A stretch of DNA of 64,000 nt from Neobacillus sp. PS3-12 (GCF_030915385.1 NZ_CP133268.1:3880001-3944000); one strand, 5' to 3'. Counted from the first letter of the stretch, positions 1 to 9,803 are shown. The notes: generated by a model not told the origin, from the sequence alone. Made by a program: numbers and translations.

Positions 1-2
1 TT

Positions 3-1121
3 CGGAAACGTGAGGAATTTTTTTGCCCAGTGTGTGGTGAGAAAGTCATTCTTAAATTGGGAGATCGGAAAATATTTCACTTTTCCCATTTGAAGGCTGG
101 TAACTGTCGTGACTTTTATGAAAATGAAACAGAGTATCACTTAGAAGGCAAGCTTAAGCTCTACCAATGGCTAAGGAAGCAGGAAATTCCAGCTATCCTC
201 GAGTTTTATGACCGCGAAATTCAACAGCGGCCAGATATACTTTTTCAATATAATCATCAAAAATATGCCTTGGAATTTCAATGTTCAACTATTTCCGAAG
301 AAATTTTTAAACAAAGAACAGAAAATTACCTTACCCATGGTTATAAGCCTCTTTGGGTCCTTGGGGGTAAACAGCTAAAAGAGAAATATTCGGGTTTGTC
401 AGGTATAACAGGTTTTCAATATTTATTTTTAAGGCAGGCGGGCGATGGCAAGCTTTATATCCCCAGCTATTCTCCTGATCGGAATACCCTTCGAATCCTC
501 TATTCCATTTTCCCGTACTCAACAAAAAATGCCCTGCTTCGAAAAGGTACATTCTCGTTAGATAAAACTAAACTGCCAGCGCTGATTGATCCCCAAATGG
601 GGACAATGGTGAATATGGGACACTGGAAAAAATCCATTGAAAACTATAAATTGAGCTGGTCTATATACCCTAGTGATCAACAAAAGAAATTTTTTCTTGA
701 AATTTATAACCATCATCTTAACCTCTTTTTACTTCCTGCTGAAATTGGTCTCCCGATTCCCCATGGATTATTCATTCAAACGCCTCCGTTTATTTGGCAG
801 ACTTATTATTATATCGATTTGCTGCAAAATAAGCGTCCGGGCGATATATTTAGTATTCAGCAAATGGAAATGAGTTTTAATAAGAGATTAGCGAGAAAAC
901 AAATTGTACTCAGATCCTTTCCCCAAATCGAAAACATGAAACCCCTATTAGCTTTTTTTGAATATAGCTGCCTCTTGGTGAGACTTGGCGTGTTGGGAAG
1001 AAAAACCCCCCATATGTTTCAAGTACAGAAGCCCATAATTATTCCGCAAACCAATCGTGAAAAAGAGGAACGAATGCGAGCGTTTTTTAGACAAAATCCT
1101 CAAATCCTAAAAAAAGAATAA
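3..1121 (+). CDS. coiA: Competence protein CoiA, 5'-partial
   Basis: The reading frame is open from the window edge, so the start lies upstream. CoiA is a competence-induced nuclease-like protein needed for DNA uptake and recombination during transformation. The visible N-terminus has a zinc-binding CPxC motif followed by HFSH. About 70 residues later come the paired motifs RPDILF and ALEFQCS, which look like the PD...ExQ active site of a PD-(D/E)xK nuclease. The C-terminal half is hydrophobic and aromatic, as in CoiA. Its position directly before pepF matches the B. subtilis yjbF-pepF order. The call is confident; only the first codons are missing. Confidence 0.9.
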   Translation, partial: RKREEFFCPVCGEKVILKLGDRKIFHFSHLKAGNCRDFYENETEYHLEGKLKLYQWLRKQEIPAILEFYDREIQQRPDILFQYNHQKYALEFQCSTISEEIFKQRTENYLTHGYKPLWVLGGKQLKEKYSGLSGITGFQYLFLRQAGDGKLYIPSYSPDRNTLRILYSIFPYSTKNALLRKGTFSLDKTKLPALIDPQMGTMVNMGHWKKSIENYKLSWSIYPSDQQKKFFLEIYNHHLNLFLLPAEIGLPIPHGLFIQTPPFIWQTYYYIDLLQNKRPGDIFSIQQMEMSFNKRLARKQIVLRSFPQIENMKPLLAFFEYSCLLVRLGVLGRKTPHMFQVQKPIIIPQTNREKEERMRAFFRQNPQILKKE

Positions 1122-1270
1122 ATGAAAAAAAGCGAATGGGAATAATAGAAGGGATATATTATCCCTTTTAAAGGGGAACAATGAACAAATGGAGAATATA
1201 TAGGAATATGTTTTTTTCCTTTTTGAATATTTGAAAAGGAGCAGATTTTTTCTATGAATGGAGGATGTAT

Positions 1271-3091
1271 ATGGCTAATGAGGCAGCAGTAAAGTCACTT
1301 CCAGTCAGAAGTGAAATACCCGTAGAGGAAACGTGGAGATTAGAGGATATTTTTCCAAGTGACCAAGAATGGGAAAAGGAATTTCAAGATGTCAAAAACA
1401 TGATCCCAGAAGTAAAGAAATTCGAAGGGAAACTTGGTGAGAGCGCTGATACTCTCTATCAAGCTCTTGATGAGCAAAATCAACTGCTTGAGAGAATTGG
1501 GAAACTTTATGCTTATTCACATATGAGATACGATCAAGACACAACGAATTCATTTTATCAAGGGCTCGATGACAGGATGAAGAGCCTGTATTCACAAGCT
1601 GCCAGTCAGTTAGCCTATATTGTACCTGAAATCCTTTCCATTGATGAAGGGAAAATAAATGAATTTTTAAAGCAAAAATCAGAGCTACAATTATATAAAC
1701 ATGCCCTTGAAGAACTTAATTTACAACGGCCGCATGTTCTTTCCGCTGAAATGGAAGCCTTATTAGCAGAAGCAGGGGAAATAATGAATGCTTCTAGCAA
1801 TACTTTTGGCATGTTAAATAACGCTGATTTGCAGTTCCCGACGATTAAAGATGAAAATGGGAATGACGTCGAGGTTACCCATGGAAGATATAGTCGTTTC
1901 CTTGAAAGTGCAGACCAGAGCATTCGTCATGATGCGTTTAAAGCTGTATATGATACTTATGGGAAATTCCGCAATACATTTGCAAGTACGATAAGCGGGA
2001 ATGTAAAGAAAGACAACTTTAATGCAAGAGTGAGAAAGTATAGCTCAGCAAGACAAGCAGCACTTGCCGGAAACAATATTCCTGAAAGTGTTTATGATAA
2101 CCTTGTTAAAACCGTCAATGAAAATCTTCCATTATTGCAACGCTATATTAAGCTGCGCAAAAAAGTTTTGGGCCTGAAAGAGCTTCATATGTATGATTTA
2201 TATACACCGCTTGTTAAAGATGTAAAAATGGAGATTAAATACGACGAAGCAAAAGAAATCGTGTTAAAAGGACTTGCCCCATTAGGTGAACAATACCAGC
2301 AGATTTTAAAAGAAGGGTTTGAAAACCGCTGGGTTGATATTCATGAAAATAAAGGAAAGCGCAGTGGTGCCTATTCATCTGGAGCATATGGAACAAATCC
2401 ATATATTCTTTTAAACTGGCAGGACAATGTGAATAATCTGTTTACATTAGCCCATGAATTAGGACATTCCGTTCATAGCTATTTCACTCGGAAAACGCAG
2501 CCATACCCATATGGAGATTATTCGATCTTCGTTGCGGAGGTTGCTTCCACCTGTAATGAAGCATTATTAAATGATTATTTGTTAAAAACGATTGATGATG
2601 AGCAAAAGCGGATTTATTTGTTAAATCATTATTTAGAAGGTTTTAGGGGGACTGTGTTCCGCCAAACGATGTTTGCGGAGTATGAGCATTTGATTCATCA
2701 AAAAGCTCAAAATAATGAAGCCCTAACGGCAGATCTTTTAACAAATGAATATTATGCTCTGAACAAAAAGTATTTTGGTGAAGAAGATATTGTGATTGAT
2801 GAAGAAATCGGCTTAGAATGGGCAAGAATTCCTCACTTTTATTACAATTATTATGTGTATCAGTATGCGACTGGTTTTAGTGCAGCAACAGCATTAAGCA
2901 AACAAATTTTAGAAGAAGGCGAGCCAGCCGTAAATCGCTATATTAAGGAATTCTTAAGTGCTGGAAGTTCTGACTACCCGATCGAAGTACTGAAAAAAGC
3001 TGGAGTTGATATGAACAGCTCCGAACCAATCAGCAACGCCTGCAAAGTATTTGAAGAAAAACTAAACGAAATGGAACAACTGTTATCATAA
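1271..3091 (+). CDS. pepF: Oligoendopeptidase F (M3 zinc metallopeptidase)
   Basis: Cytoplasmic zinc oligopeptidase that cleaves short peptides. About 606 residues, the family length. The M3 zinc motif HELGHSVHSY is near residue 395, with the downstream glutamate in FVAEVASTCNEALL. The ATG at 1271 is preferred over the one at 1265 because GGAGG sits six bases upstream of it. An intrinsic terminator follows the stop. In B. subtilis pepF also lies between coiA and spxH; overexpression of related PepF has been linked to sporulation peptide turnover. No irregularities seen. Confidence 0.95.
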   Translation: MANEAAVKSLPVRSEIPVEETWRLEDIFPSDQEWEKEFQDVKNMIPEVKKFEGKLGESADTLYQALDEQNQLLERIGKLYAYSHMRYDQDTTNSFYQGLDDRMKSLYSQAASQLAYIVPEILSIDEGKINEFLKQKSELQLYKHALEELNLQRPHVLSAEMEALLAEAGEIMNASSNTFGMLNNADLQFPTIKDENGNDVEVTHGRYSRFLESADQSIRHDAFKAVYDTYGKFRNTFASTISGNVKKDNFNARVRKYSSARQAALAGNNIPESVYDNLVKTVNENLPLLQRYIKLRKKVLGLKELHMYDLYTPLVKDVKMEIKYDEAKEIVLKGLAPLGEQYQQILKEGFENRWVDIHENKGKRSGAYSSGAYGTNPYILLNWQDNVNNLFTLAHELGHSVHSYFTRKTQPYPYGDYSIFVAEVASTCNEALLNDYLLKTIDDEQKRIYLLNHYLEGFRGTVFRQTMFAEYEHLIHQKAQNNEALTADLLTNEYYALNKKYFGEEDIVIDEEIGLEWARIPHFYYNYYVYQYATGFSAATALSKQILEEGEPAVNRYIKEFLSAGSSDYPIEVLKKAGVDMNSSEPISNACKVFEEKLNEMEQLLS

Positions 3092-3098
3092 AAAGAGA

Positions 3099-3128
3099 GG
3101 CAGACTGCTCGATTGCAGTCTGCCTTTT
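3099..3128 (+). terminator. Intrinsic terminator after pepF
   Basis: GGCAGACTGC and GCAGTCTGCC arms around a short loop, followed by TTTT; eight bases after the pepF stop. Confidence 0.85.
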
Positions 3129-3300
3129 AAAAACCTTTAAACTTGTTTCGGTAATTGATCATCATAAAAAACAGAAAGAATGAACCAAACAAAAGCGGGA
3201 TGCTTAGAATCAATGGGAAAGTATCCATTAAGGCAAGCAAATGAAGAAAGAAAGAACATACAATAAGAAGTAACATAGCTAATATTTTAAATTTACTCAT
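3127..3300 (-). CDS. Small hypothetical membrane protein (57 aa)
   Basis: Minus-strand ORF of 57 residues with ATG at 3300 and an AAGGTGAAAGG ribosome binding site about six bases upstream. The peptide starts MSKFKILAMLLLIV and consists of two hydrophobic stretches (about residues 6-25 and 28-48) with a basic tail, so a two-pass membrane peptide is likely. It converges on pepF and shares its terminator. No family recognised. Confidence 0.55.
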   Translation of the reverse strand: MSKFKILAMLLLIVCSFFLHLLALMDTFPLILSIPLLFGSFFLFFMMINYRNKFKGF

Positions 3301-3369
3301 GAGTACCTTTCACCTTCTTCAATATTGGTTTCTTCTTCTATCATATAGTTAGTAAAGATTTTTTATGAA

Positions 3370-4965
3370 TTTTGAAAGAACACCCGTGATTTCAATCATG
3401 GGATTAATTTCGAATGTATGTTCCTGTTTTGGTAGATTTCACACCTTTGGTTAAGGTATAATTATTACTAAAGGAGGTGAAAAGAATGTATAGGACGTAT
3501 CAAATTAGGATAAAAAATGGGCATCGGCTATACGCATATTGTGATGAGATTTGTTTCAAAGCCAAGAATTTGTATAACACAACAAATTTCTTTATTAGAC
3601 AAATTTTGACAGCATTTAATTCAGAAAATATTCATCCATTGCAAAAAGAAATTGTAGATTTAATCGATTTACATTTGCCTAGAATGAACCAAATAAAAAT
3701 GGAATATATAGCGAAAAGAAGGGAAAAAGAACTCAAAAAACCCCTAGAAAGACAAAAAGAAATAAAAGATGCAACTTTGTTTGCTAAGCCAAGCAAAAAG
3801 AAAAATCTAATTACCTACGGATTTTTGGACGCCCTTTTTAAAACAAGCAAACAAAACGACTATATGGAATTACCAGGACAAGTAAACCAACAAGTCATGA
3901 GAGTTGTCTTCCAGAATTGGAAATCTTTTTTCAGTAGTTTAAAAGATTACAAAAAGAATTCTATCAAATACAAAGGAAAACCTAATCTGCCAAAATATGT
4001 ACCTAAAAACGGACGAAAAGAATGCACATTTTCTAATCAAGTATGTGTGATAAAAGATGATAAATACTTAAAATTCCCTTTAACTAAAGAACGTCTAAAT
4101 ATCGGGAAATTAGGAGTAACGGGAAAACTGCAACAGGTCCGCATCATTCCAAATTACGGCGAATACACGGTTGAATTGGTAATGGATGTTAAGCAATCTG
4201 AAGAGAATCACCATTTAAATTCTGATTATGTAATGGGTATTGACTTAGGTGTCAACTGTCTTGCAACCATGGTAGATAATACGGGTCTTCGACCTGTCAT
4301 TATTAAGGGCAAAACAGTAAAAAGCATTAATCAATATTACAATAAAAGACGCTCCTTTTTGGTGAGTGCTCTACGGAGCGGGAAATCCTCTAAAGAAGGA
4401 ACACATACTAGTAAACGATTAAACTGCTTGGATAGAATTCGCTTTTCAAAAGTAAAGGATTACTTTCATAAGACTAGCTTTCATATTGTGAAAACGGCCT
4501 TTGAACGTAAGGTAAGCAAAATCATCATTGGAAAAAATAAAGACTGGAAAGAAAACGTAGAGATGAGGAAAAGCGATAAGCAAAATTTTAAATTTCTTCC
4601 GTATTCTCTATTGATAAAAATGGTTACGTATAAAGCCGAAAGGTTAGGAATTGAAGTAATTGAACAAGAGGAAAGTTACACTTCCCAAGCAAGTCTAATC
4701 GATATGGATCTTTTACCAACTTTCAATCAGGGAGAAAAGATTAAAAAGAATTTTAGCGGCAAACGAATTACAAGAGGACAATATCTAACAAAAGAAAAAA
4801 CGATACTCCACGCAGACGTTAACGCTGGAGGAAATATCGTTCGAAAAGTAGTTCCTGATGCATTTGCAAAAGGGATAGAGGGCATCGTGTCCTGCCCACT
4901 AATGTTAAGCATCAAATAGATGATACATTAGAAACCCGTCACTTCAGTGATGGGAAGTTCATGAA
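3370..4965 (+). mobile_element. IS200/IS605-family element with tnpB only
   Basis: A tnpB gene flanked by subterminal hairpins typical of this family. The left one is at 3383-3402 (CCCGTGAT / ATCATGGG) and the right one at 4935-4954 (CCCGTCAC / GTGATGGG), both with a TTCA loop. No tnpA (Y1 transposase) is present, so it would depend on a transposase in trans. It lies between pepF and spxH and leaves both intact. The ends are approximate because these elements make no target duplication. Confidence 0.75.
3486..4919 (+). CDS. tnpB: RNA-guided nuclease-like transposon protein TnpB
   Basis: IS605 OrfB-type protein of 477 residues. TnpB proteins are RuvC-fold, omega-RNA-guided nucleases, ancestors of Cas12. 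The RuvC-like triad is recognisable: D in GIDLGVN (about residue 253), E in EVIEQEESYTSQ (about 395) and D in HADVNAGGN (about 444). The C-terminal CxxC...CxxC zinc ribbon usual between the last two motifs is absent. ATG at 3486 is chosen because GGAGG ends nine bases upstream. The 3' end runs into the right-end hairpin, where an omega RNA would be expected. Confidence 0.85.
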   Translation: MYRTYQIRIKNGHRLYAYCDEICFKAKNLYNTTNFFIRQILTAFNSENIHPLQKEIVDLIDLHLPRMNQIKMEYIAKRREKELKKPLERQKEIKDATLFAKPSKKKNLITYGFLDALFKTSKQNDYMELPGQVNQQVMRVVFQNWKSFFSSLKDYKKNSIKYKGKPNLPKYVPKNGRKECTFSNQVCVIKDDKYLKFPLTKERLNIGKLGVTGKLQQVRIIPNYGEYTVELVMDVKQSEENHHLNSDYVMGIDLGVNCLATMVDNTGLRPVIIKGKTVKSINQYYNKRRSFLVSALRSGKSSKEGTHTSKRLNCLDRIRFSKVKDYFHKTSFHIVKTAFERKVSKIIIGKNKDWKENVEMRKSDKQNFKFLPYSLLIKMVTYKAERLGIEVIEQEESYTSQASLIDMDLLPTFNQGEKIKKNFSGKRITRGQYLTKEKTILHADVNAGGNIVRKVVPDAFAKGIEGIVSCPLMLSIK

Positions 4966-5117
4966 TTTGACAATATTGTGAAATAAAACACATGCTTATT
5001 GAAACGGTATTGATCCCATGGTATATTTAGTACGTGAAGTTGATCACAACAAACATATACCCCTTTGTTTGACCGTGAAAAATTTCTCCCATCCCCTTTG
5101 TTCGTATTTTATAGACG

Positions 5118-5154
5118 AAAAAGACCCCAAGCACCGTTTGCTGGGGTCTTTTTT
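5118..5154 (-). terminator. Bidirectional terminator behind spxH
   Basis: AAAGACCCC and GGGGTCTTTTTT arms. T-runs on both strands; most likely used by the minus-strand spxH-yjb genes, ending 35 bases beyond the spxH stop. Confidence 0.8.
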
Positions 5155-5188
5155 ACGTATAGGAAACTAACGGCCGATAGCCGTTCTC

Positions 5189-6049
5189 TTATTCCTCAAT
5201 ATATCTCCAAAATTTACCGTTCCTTGCTGGTATTTGTTCGACTTTCTGCTTTAACAAGAGCTTTTTCATCTCCCGATCAACCTGTGCGATCGTCATATTA
5301 TAGACAATCGCAATATCATTGGAAGCTACCATCCTAAAAAATTTCATGAAAGCTTCCAATGGCGGTGGAGATGATTGGTGCGGCTTCTCTGAAAGCATTT
5401 CCTCGAGAATTTGGACATAAATCTCATAAGGGTATACACCAGCAATTTTTATTCCTTCTTCTTCAGCATTTTCATTAAAGAATACAAGAGTCGGAATTTC
5501 CTGTACTTCCATTTCAGAAGTTATTTTTAGATCACATTGGAAAGCCTTCGCCGCACTTTTGGAATGAATGTCTGAAATAAATTCCTCAACATCAAGCCCA
5601 GCCTTTTTAGCACATTCCTTTAACACTTCAAAATTAGTAATGTCCTGCCTTTCTAAAAGAAGTACTTCATGAAAAAGACGGATAAAACGATTACCTGCTT
5701 TCCGTCCTTGTAATTCTGCCGCCTTGATCGCAATCGATGCAATAAAGGGAGAGTGTGCAGGATTTCCGATCCTTAGGTTCCGATCACAGAACAATCCTGA
5801 TTGGGAAATCGTTTTCTCGAAAGGCTCAGCACATTTTCTTTTTTTCCTAATATTTAAATCTGTTAATTTTCCGCTAAGTACATATTTAAGAGAAAAATAT
5901 TGTCCATATTCAATTTGCAGTTTTTTTAAGATTGGCTCAAGCTCCCAGCACTCTGCACATACAGGGTCAATAAAAAGGTAGATTTCGATCGGCTTTTTAT
6001 CGCTGCCAAAGCAATGATGGACAGAAAACAAATGATCTTGATTTTTCAC
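5189..6049 (-). CDS. spxH: ClpXP adaptor SpxH (YjbH)
   Basis: DsbA-like thioredoxin-fold protein that delivers the transcription factor Spx to ClpXP for degradation and so sets the disulfide stress response. 286 residues. The N-terminal part carries FIDPVCAECWELEP with a CxxC near residue 35, preceded by a histidine-rich stretch (VHHC) typical of YjbH. The start overlaps the end of the upstream globin gene by four bases, so the two are translationally coupled, as in B. subtilis yjbI-yjbH. Confidence 0.9.
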   Translation of the reverse strand: MKNQDHLFSVHHCFGSDKKPIEIYLFIDPVCAECWELEPILKKLQIEYGQYFSLKYVLSGKLTDLNIRKKRKCAEPFEKTISQSGLFCDRNLRIGNPAHSPFIASIAIKAAELQGRKAGNRFIRLFHEVLLLERQDITNFEVLKECAKKAGLDVEEFISDIHSKSAAKAFQCDLKITSEMEVQEIPTLVFFNENAEEEGIKIAGVYPYEIYVQILEEMLSEKPHQSSPPPLEAFMKFFRMVASNDIAIVYNMTIAQVDREMKKLLLKQKVEQIPARNGKFWRYIEE

Positions 6050-6453
6050 AGATTTTCACCTTGTAAGCCTTCGTCGTCTGGAGTATTAATCATATGCTGT
6101 GCGGTTAGAAATAACCGTGAATAAAATTCATCTCTGATGGGGCCTTTAAGGCCAACCTTGTCCATTGCCTGCCGCATACAGGATAGCCATGCATTTGCCC
6201 GTTTTGGTGTAACCGGAAATGGCAGATGGCGCGCTCGAAGCATTGGGTGACCATGTTCTTCAGAATAAAGGGCAGGACCGCCTAAATATTGTGTGAGAAA
6301 TTGCTTTTGTTTTCTTGCAGTTTCAGTTAAATCGTTTGGAAATATAGGAGAAAGATCAGGATGTTGTCCAACCAAGCCGTAAAATGTTTCAATAAGACGG
6401 TGTAATGTTTTCTCACCGATGGCATCAAATGGTGTGGTATTTTTCTCGATCAT
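6046..6453 (-). CDS. yjbI: Group II truncated haemoglobin (YjbI)
   Basis: Haem protein of about 135 residues. Motifs of the trHb2 group are present: FYGLVGQHPDLSPIFP in helices B-E, QKQFLTQYLGGP, and HGHPMLRARHLPFPV containing the proximal histidine. The open frame extends upstream, but the ATG at 6453 has a GGAGT ribosome binding site and matches the family N-terminus. Coupled to spxH; a role in protecting YjbH/Spx signalling from oxidative or nitrosative stress is inferred from linkage. Confidence 0.9.
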   Translation of the reverse strand: MIEKNTTPFDAIGEKTLHRLIETFYGLVGQHPDLSPIFPNDLTETARKQKQFLTQYLGGPALYSEEHGHPMLRARHLPFPVTPKRANAWLSCMRQAMDKVGLKGPIRDEFYSRLFLTAQHMINTPDDEGLQGENL

Positions 6454-6608
6454 GTTGATTACTCCTTTTTCATGAGTCTGTATGTTTATTTTAACAACGC
6501 CCTTTTTATATCTCAAATAAATAGCCCTGTAAATTGGCATTTTGTAATATATTGTCCTAATGGATGCAAAAAACCCCTTGTATTTTACACAAGGGGAATG
6601 GTTGATTT

Positions 6609-7211
6609 TCATGTATAATATAAATCGCTGACTTTTCGAACATAATTTGCGGTCTCATCAAAAGGAGGAATTCCACCGTACTTATCAACGTTAGCGGGGC
6701 CGGCATTGTAGGCGGCGAGTGCCAAATCTATTTTTCCATCGTATTTATCAAGCAACTGTTTTATGTACTTACTGCCAGCAAGGATATTTTGTTCAGGGTC
6801 GAAGACATCACTAACCCCGAGAGATTTAGCGGTTCCAGGCATTAACTGCATTAAACCGGCAGCACCAGTTTTGCTTACAGCATTGGTATTAAAGCTTGAT
6901 TCTTGCTGAATAACAGCTTTTATTAATTTTGCGGGTACACTATACTGTTGTGCAGCTTGATTAATGATTTGATCGATATTATTTGATGCTTTTAATAATG
7001 AAAGTGGCGGCATTGATGTTAATGGTATCGAATTTACTTCTGTTGATGAAGTACTAGTTAATGGCTCAGATAATGCTGAAGTCTCGTCGTCTGTCAGGAT
7101 CTCATTAAGGATATCTTGAAACGTGGAACTTTCACTTGCTGTAGAGTTACTAGTGCTAAAATTTTGGACAGCTTTTAATTCCATCGTCGCTTTTAGTTTA
7201 TCGATGTTCAT
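6609..7211 (-). CDS. yjbJ: Lytic transglycosylase, SLT domain (YjbJ)
   Basis: 200 residues. A low-complexity Ser/Thr-rich N-terminal half (about 15-75) is followed by a goose-type lysozyme/SLT domain. Catalytic glutamate is in QQESSFNTNAVS (near residue 117), followed by GAAGLMQLMPGTAKSLGV and LALAAYNAGPANVDKYGGIPPF. It cleaves peptidoglycan glycan strands to 1,6-anhydro ends. No obvious signal peptide, as in B. subtilis YjbJ. It keeps its place between yjbI and yjbK. A stem of CCCCTTGT/ACAAGGGG separates it from yjbI. Confidence 0.9.
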   Translation of the reverse strand: MNIDKLKATMELKAVQNFSTSNSTASESSTFQDILNEILTDDETSALSEPLTSTSSTEVNSIPLTSMPPLSLLKASNNIDQIINQAAQQYSVPAKLIKAVIQQESSFNTNAVSKTGAAGLMQLMPGTAKSLGVSDVFDPEQNILAGSKYIKQLLDKYDGKIDLALAAYNAGPANVDKYGGIPPFDETANYVRKVSDLYYT

Positions 7212-7226
7212 ACCAGGATTCCCCTA

Positions 7227-7808
7227 TCATTTTTCTTTTAATTTTTGGAGATAAAATCGTTTTATTTTATTATCTGTTTTTCGCTGTGGAATGTTATGCT
7301 GCTCAAGAAACTCGATGAAAATTTGCTCGCCTTGATGATAATTTTCTACTTCGTATTCTAACTCAAAATCTTCTTTATTTAAATAGTAGCTATGATCAAA
7401 GACCAACAAACCATCTCTATACTTTATTTCAGCTCTTTTAGTTACCAGGGACCCGAAATATTCTATTTCAGAAAAAAAAATCTTCATTTTTGAGACCAAT
7501 TCTTTTATCGTTCCATCTGGAAGTTTGCCAGTATGAATCGCAAGTGTAGCTTCCTCTTGTGATAAGTTTTGATTGGTTTCAAGAAGTCCGTCTTGATAGG
7601 GTTGCTTTAGCGTCATTTCAAATTTGCCTCCTTTTTGGCGGATTCGTAACGCAGAACTGTTTTCTTTTAAATGAAAGGAGGGGGTATCAAAATAATGATT
7701 TTCCTGAGAAATGATTTGTTCATCACCAATATGGAAATAGTCGATCAGCATTTGATATTCATCTTTTGTTAACATATTTTTAAATTCAATTTCGAGGTTT
7801 TGTGACAA
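7227..7808 (-). CDS. yjbK: CYTH-domain protein (YjbK)
   Basis: 193 residues with the CYTH signature ExExK at the N-terminus (EIEFK) and alternating charged strands (RIRQKGG, EMTLKQP, RAEIKYRDG, ELEYEVENY) that line the triphosphate tunnel in this family. Probably an inorganic or nucleoside triphosphatase. Start is a TTG at 7808 behind AGGA. Diverges from yjbL-yjbM, the next of which is a (p)ppGpp synthetase. Confidence 0.85.
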   Translation of the reverse strand: MSQNLEIEFKNMLTKDEYQMLIDYFHIGDEQIISQENHYFDTPSFHLKENSSALRIRQKGGKFEMTLKQPYQDGLLETNQNLSQEEATLAIHTGKLPDGTIKELVSKMKIFFSEIEYFGSLVTKRAEIKYRDGLLVFDHSYYLNKEDFELEYEVENYHQGEQIFIEFLEQHNIPQRKTDNKIKRFYLQKLKEK

Positions 7809-7922
7809 ATAACTTCATTCCTTTAGGTTAATTTCGATTAGTATCCCCTTAATTATAATGAATTCTTGGGAGAATTGAGTGAATTATGTTAAAATAAAAA
7901 AGGAAATTTTGGAGGAGAACAC

Positions 7923-8282
7923 ATGAATAAATTAATGAAAATACAACAAGCAATCATAGAAACGAATCGAGTAAATTTACTTACCAATGAACCTATTACT
8001 GGTCTAATTCCAAGAGAACATATTCTTGTGGATTCAGACAATTTTTCCTTTATTTATTTAATGGAAGAAAATGACCAATATGTTTATATTGTTTTAGATG
8101 AATCTATCTGGTCAACTTTAAAAGAATCTATTGAAAAGAAGTTACCTGCCTATTTAATTTCAGATAAAGACCAAATCGAATTAACTTCATTCCAAGACGA
8201 AATTGAATATATCATTAACAATATTAAGGGGAATGGAAATTACGGAGAAGAAATGGTGGAAAAAGTCGAAAAGACATTTTAA
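7923..8282 (+). CDS. yjbL: Conserved hypothetical protein YjbL
   Basis: 119 acidic residues, no membrane segment. Ribosome binding site GGAGG seven bases before the ATG. Recognised by position between yjbK and yjbM and by its size; function unknown. Only 23 bases separate it from the (p)ppGpp synthetase gene, so they are probably co-transcribed. Confidence 0.7.
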   Translation: MNKLMKIQQAIIETNRVNLLTNEPITGLIPREHILVDSDNFSFIYLMEENDQYVYIVLDESIWSTLKESIEKKLPAYLISDKDQIELTSFQDEIEYIINNIKGNGNYGEEMVEKVEKTF

Positions 8283-8305
8283 CTAGCTTAAGGATTGTGG
8301 TGTAA

Positions 8306-8944
8306 ATGATCTATTGGGAAAAGTTCTTAGCTCCCTATAAACAAGCGGTGGGAGAACTAAAAGTAAAATTAAAAGGTATGCGGGGCCAATTTGAATTGGA
8401 TTCATCCCATTCACCAATTGAATTTGTGACTGGAAGAGTAAAGCCTATTGCCAGTATTCTCGATAAAGCGAACCAAAAAGGGATTCCTTTGGATCGATTA
8501 GAATCGGAAATGCAAGATATTGCTGGGCTTAGGATGATGTGTCAGTTTGTGGACGATATACGTTCCGTTGTAAATTTACTAAGAAATCGAAATGATTTCG
8601 AGATCGTGGAAGAAAGAGACTATATTTCACATGAAAAAATAAGTGGTTATCGATCTTATCATGTTGTGATCCGTTATCCTGTACAAACGATCCATGGTGA
8701 GAAAAAGATTTTAGTAGAAATTCAAATACGAACATTAGCAATGAATTTTTGGGCCACAATTGAACATTCATTGAACTATAAATATAGAGGGGCATTTCCA
8801 GAGGACATCAAAATGAGATTGCAGCGTGCAGCAGAGGCTGCATTCAGATTAGATGAGGAAATGTCGCTAATCCGTGGGGAAATCCAAGAGGCACAAGCCT
8901 TTTTCACACAAAAAAAAGAATTGAAAACAGATGATAAAAGTTAG
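8306..8944 (+). CDS. yjbM: Small alarmone synthetase YjbM (SasB/RelQ type)
   Basis: 212 residues, RelA/SpoT synthetase domain without a hydrolase domain. Typical motifs: PIEFVTGRVKPIASILDK, DIAGLRMMCQFVDDI (the loop that binds GDP/GTP), GYRSYHVVIRYPV, VEIQIRTLAMNFWATIEHSLNYKY. It transfers pyrophosphate from ATP to GDP/GTP to make (p)ppGpp. Family members form tetramers and are allosterically activated. Upstream of nadK as in B. subtilis. Confidence 0.93.
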   Translation: MIYWEKFLAPYKQAVGELKVKLKGMRGQFELDSSHSPIEFVTGRVKPIASILDKANQKGIPLDRLESEMQDIAGLRMMCQFVDDIRSVVNLLRNRNDFEIVEERDYISHEKISGYRSYHVVIRYPVQTIHGEKKILVEIQIRTLAMNFWATIEHSLNYKYRGAFPEDIKMRLQRAAEAAFRLDEEMSLIRGEIQEAQAFFTQKKELKTDDKS

Positions 8945-8982
8945 TGATGAAAAAGTAAATTGTAAAGAGGGAGTAGACTAGG

Positions 8983-9783
8983 ATGAAGTTTGCGATTACT
9001 TCAAAAGGGGACCAAAAATCGAATACCTTAATGCATAGAATGAGAACCTATTTATTGGACTTTGAGCTCATTTATGATGAAGACCAACCGGATATTGTGA
9101 TTTCAGTTGGCGGAGATGGAACACTTTTATATGCTTTTCACCGCTATTCAAGCAGATTAGATAAAACTTCTTTTGTTGGAATCCATACGGGGCATCTAGG
9201 GTTTTATGCGGATTGGACACCAGAGGAAATGGAGAAGCTGGTCATTGCGATTGCCAAGACTCCATATCAGGTTGTTGAATATCCTCTAGTCGAGGTAATT
9301 GTTCGCTATCAAAATGGAGGCAAGGAAGCACGATATCTTGCCTTAAACGAATCGACTGTAAAAAGTGTCGAGGGAACCTTGGTAATAGATGTAGAAATTC
9401 GTGGTGATCATTTTGAGCGATTCCGCGGGGATGGGCTGTGTGTTTCGACCCCTTCAGGAAGTACAGCCTATAGTAAGGCGTTAGGCGGGGCGATTATCCA
9501 CCCATCAATAGCTGCTCTCCAAATAGCAGAAATGGCTTCCATAAACAATCGGGTCTTCCGTACAGTCGGGTCACCGCTTATATTACCAGCACATCATACA
9601 TGTTTACTTAAGCCAGTTAACCGTGACGATTTTCAAGTCGGAATCGACCACTTGACCATGTTGCATAAAGATGTTAAATCAATCCAGTTTCGTGTTGCTG
9701 AGGAAAGAGTCAGGTTTGCACGTTTTCGACCTTTCCCATTCTGGAAACGGGTTCACGATTCGTTTATTTCAGATTCAAATTAA
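8983..9783 (+). CDS. nadK: NAD kinase
   Basis: 266 residues. Phosphorylates NAD to NADP. The GGDGT motif ([12 protein letters not shown], near residue 46) and the second conserved segment [24 protein letters not shown] are intact. B. subtilis counterpart is PpnKA (YjbN). Co-oriented with yjbM and the pseudouridine synthase gene, with 38- and 20-base gaps. Confidence 0.95.
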   Translation: MKFAITSKGDQKSNTLMHRMRTYLLDFELIYDEDQPDIVISVGGDGTLLYAFHRYSSRLDKTSFVGIHTGHLGFYADWTPEEMEKLVIAIAKTPYQVVEYPLVEVIVRYQNGGKEARYLALNESTVKSVEGTLVIDVEIRGDHFERFRGDGLCVSTPSGSTAYSKALGGAIIHPSIAALQIAEMASINNRVFRTVGSPLILPAHHTCLLKPVNRDDFQVGIDHLTMLHKDVKSIQFRVAEERVRFARFRPFPFWKRVHDSFISDSN

Positions 9784-9803
9784 CTAATGATGGAGCAATC
9801 ATA

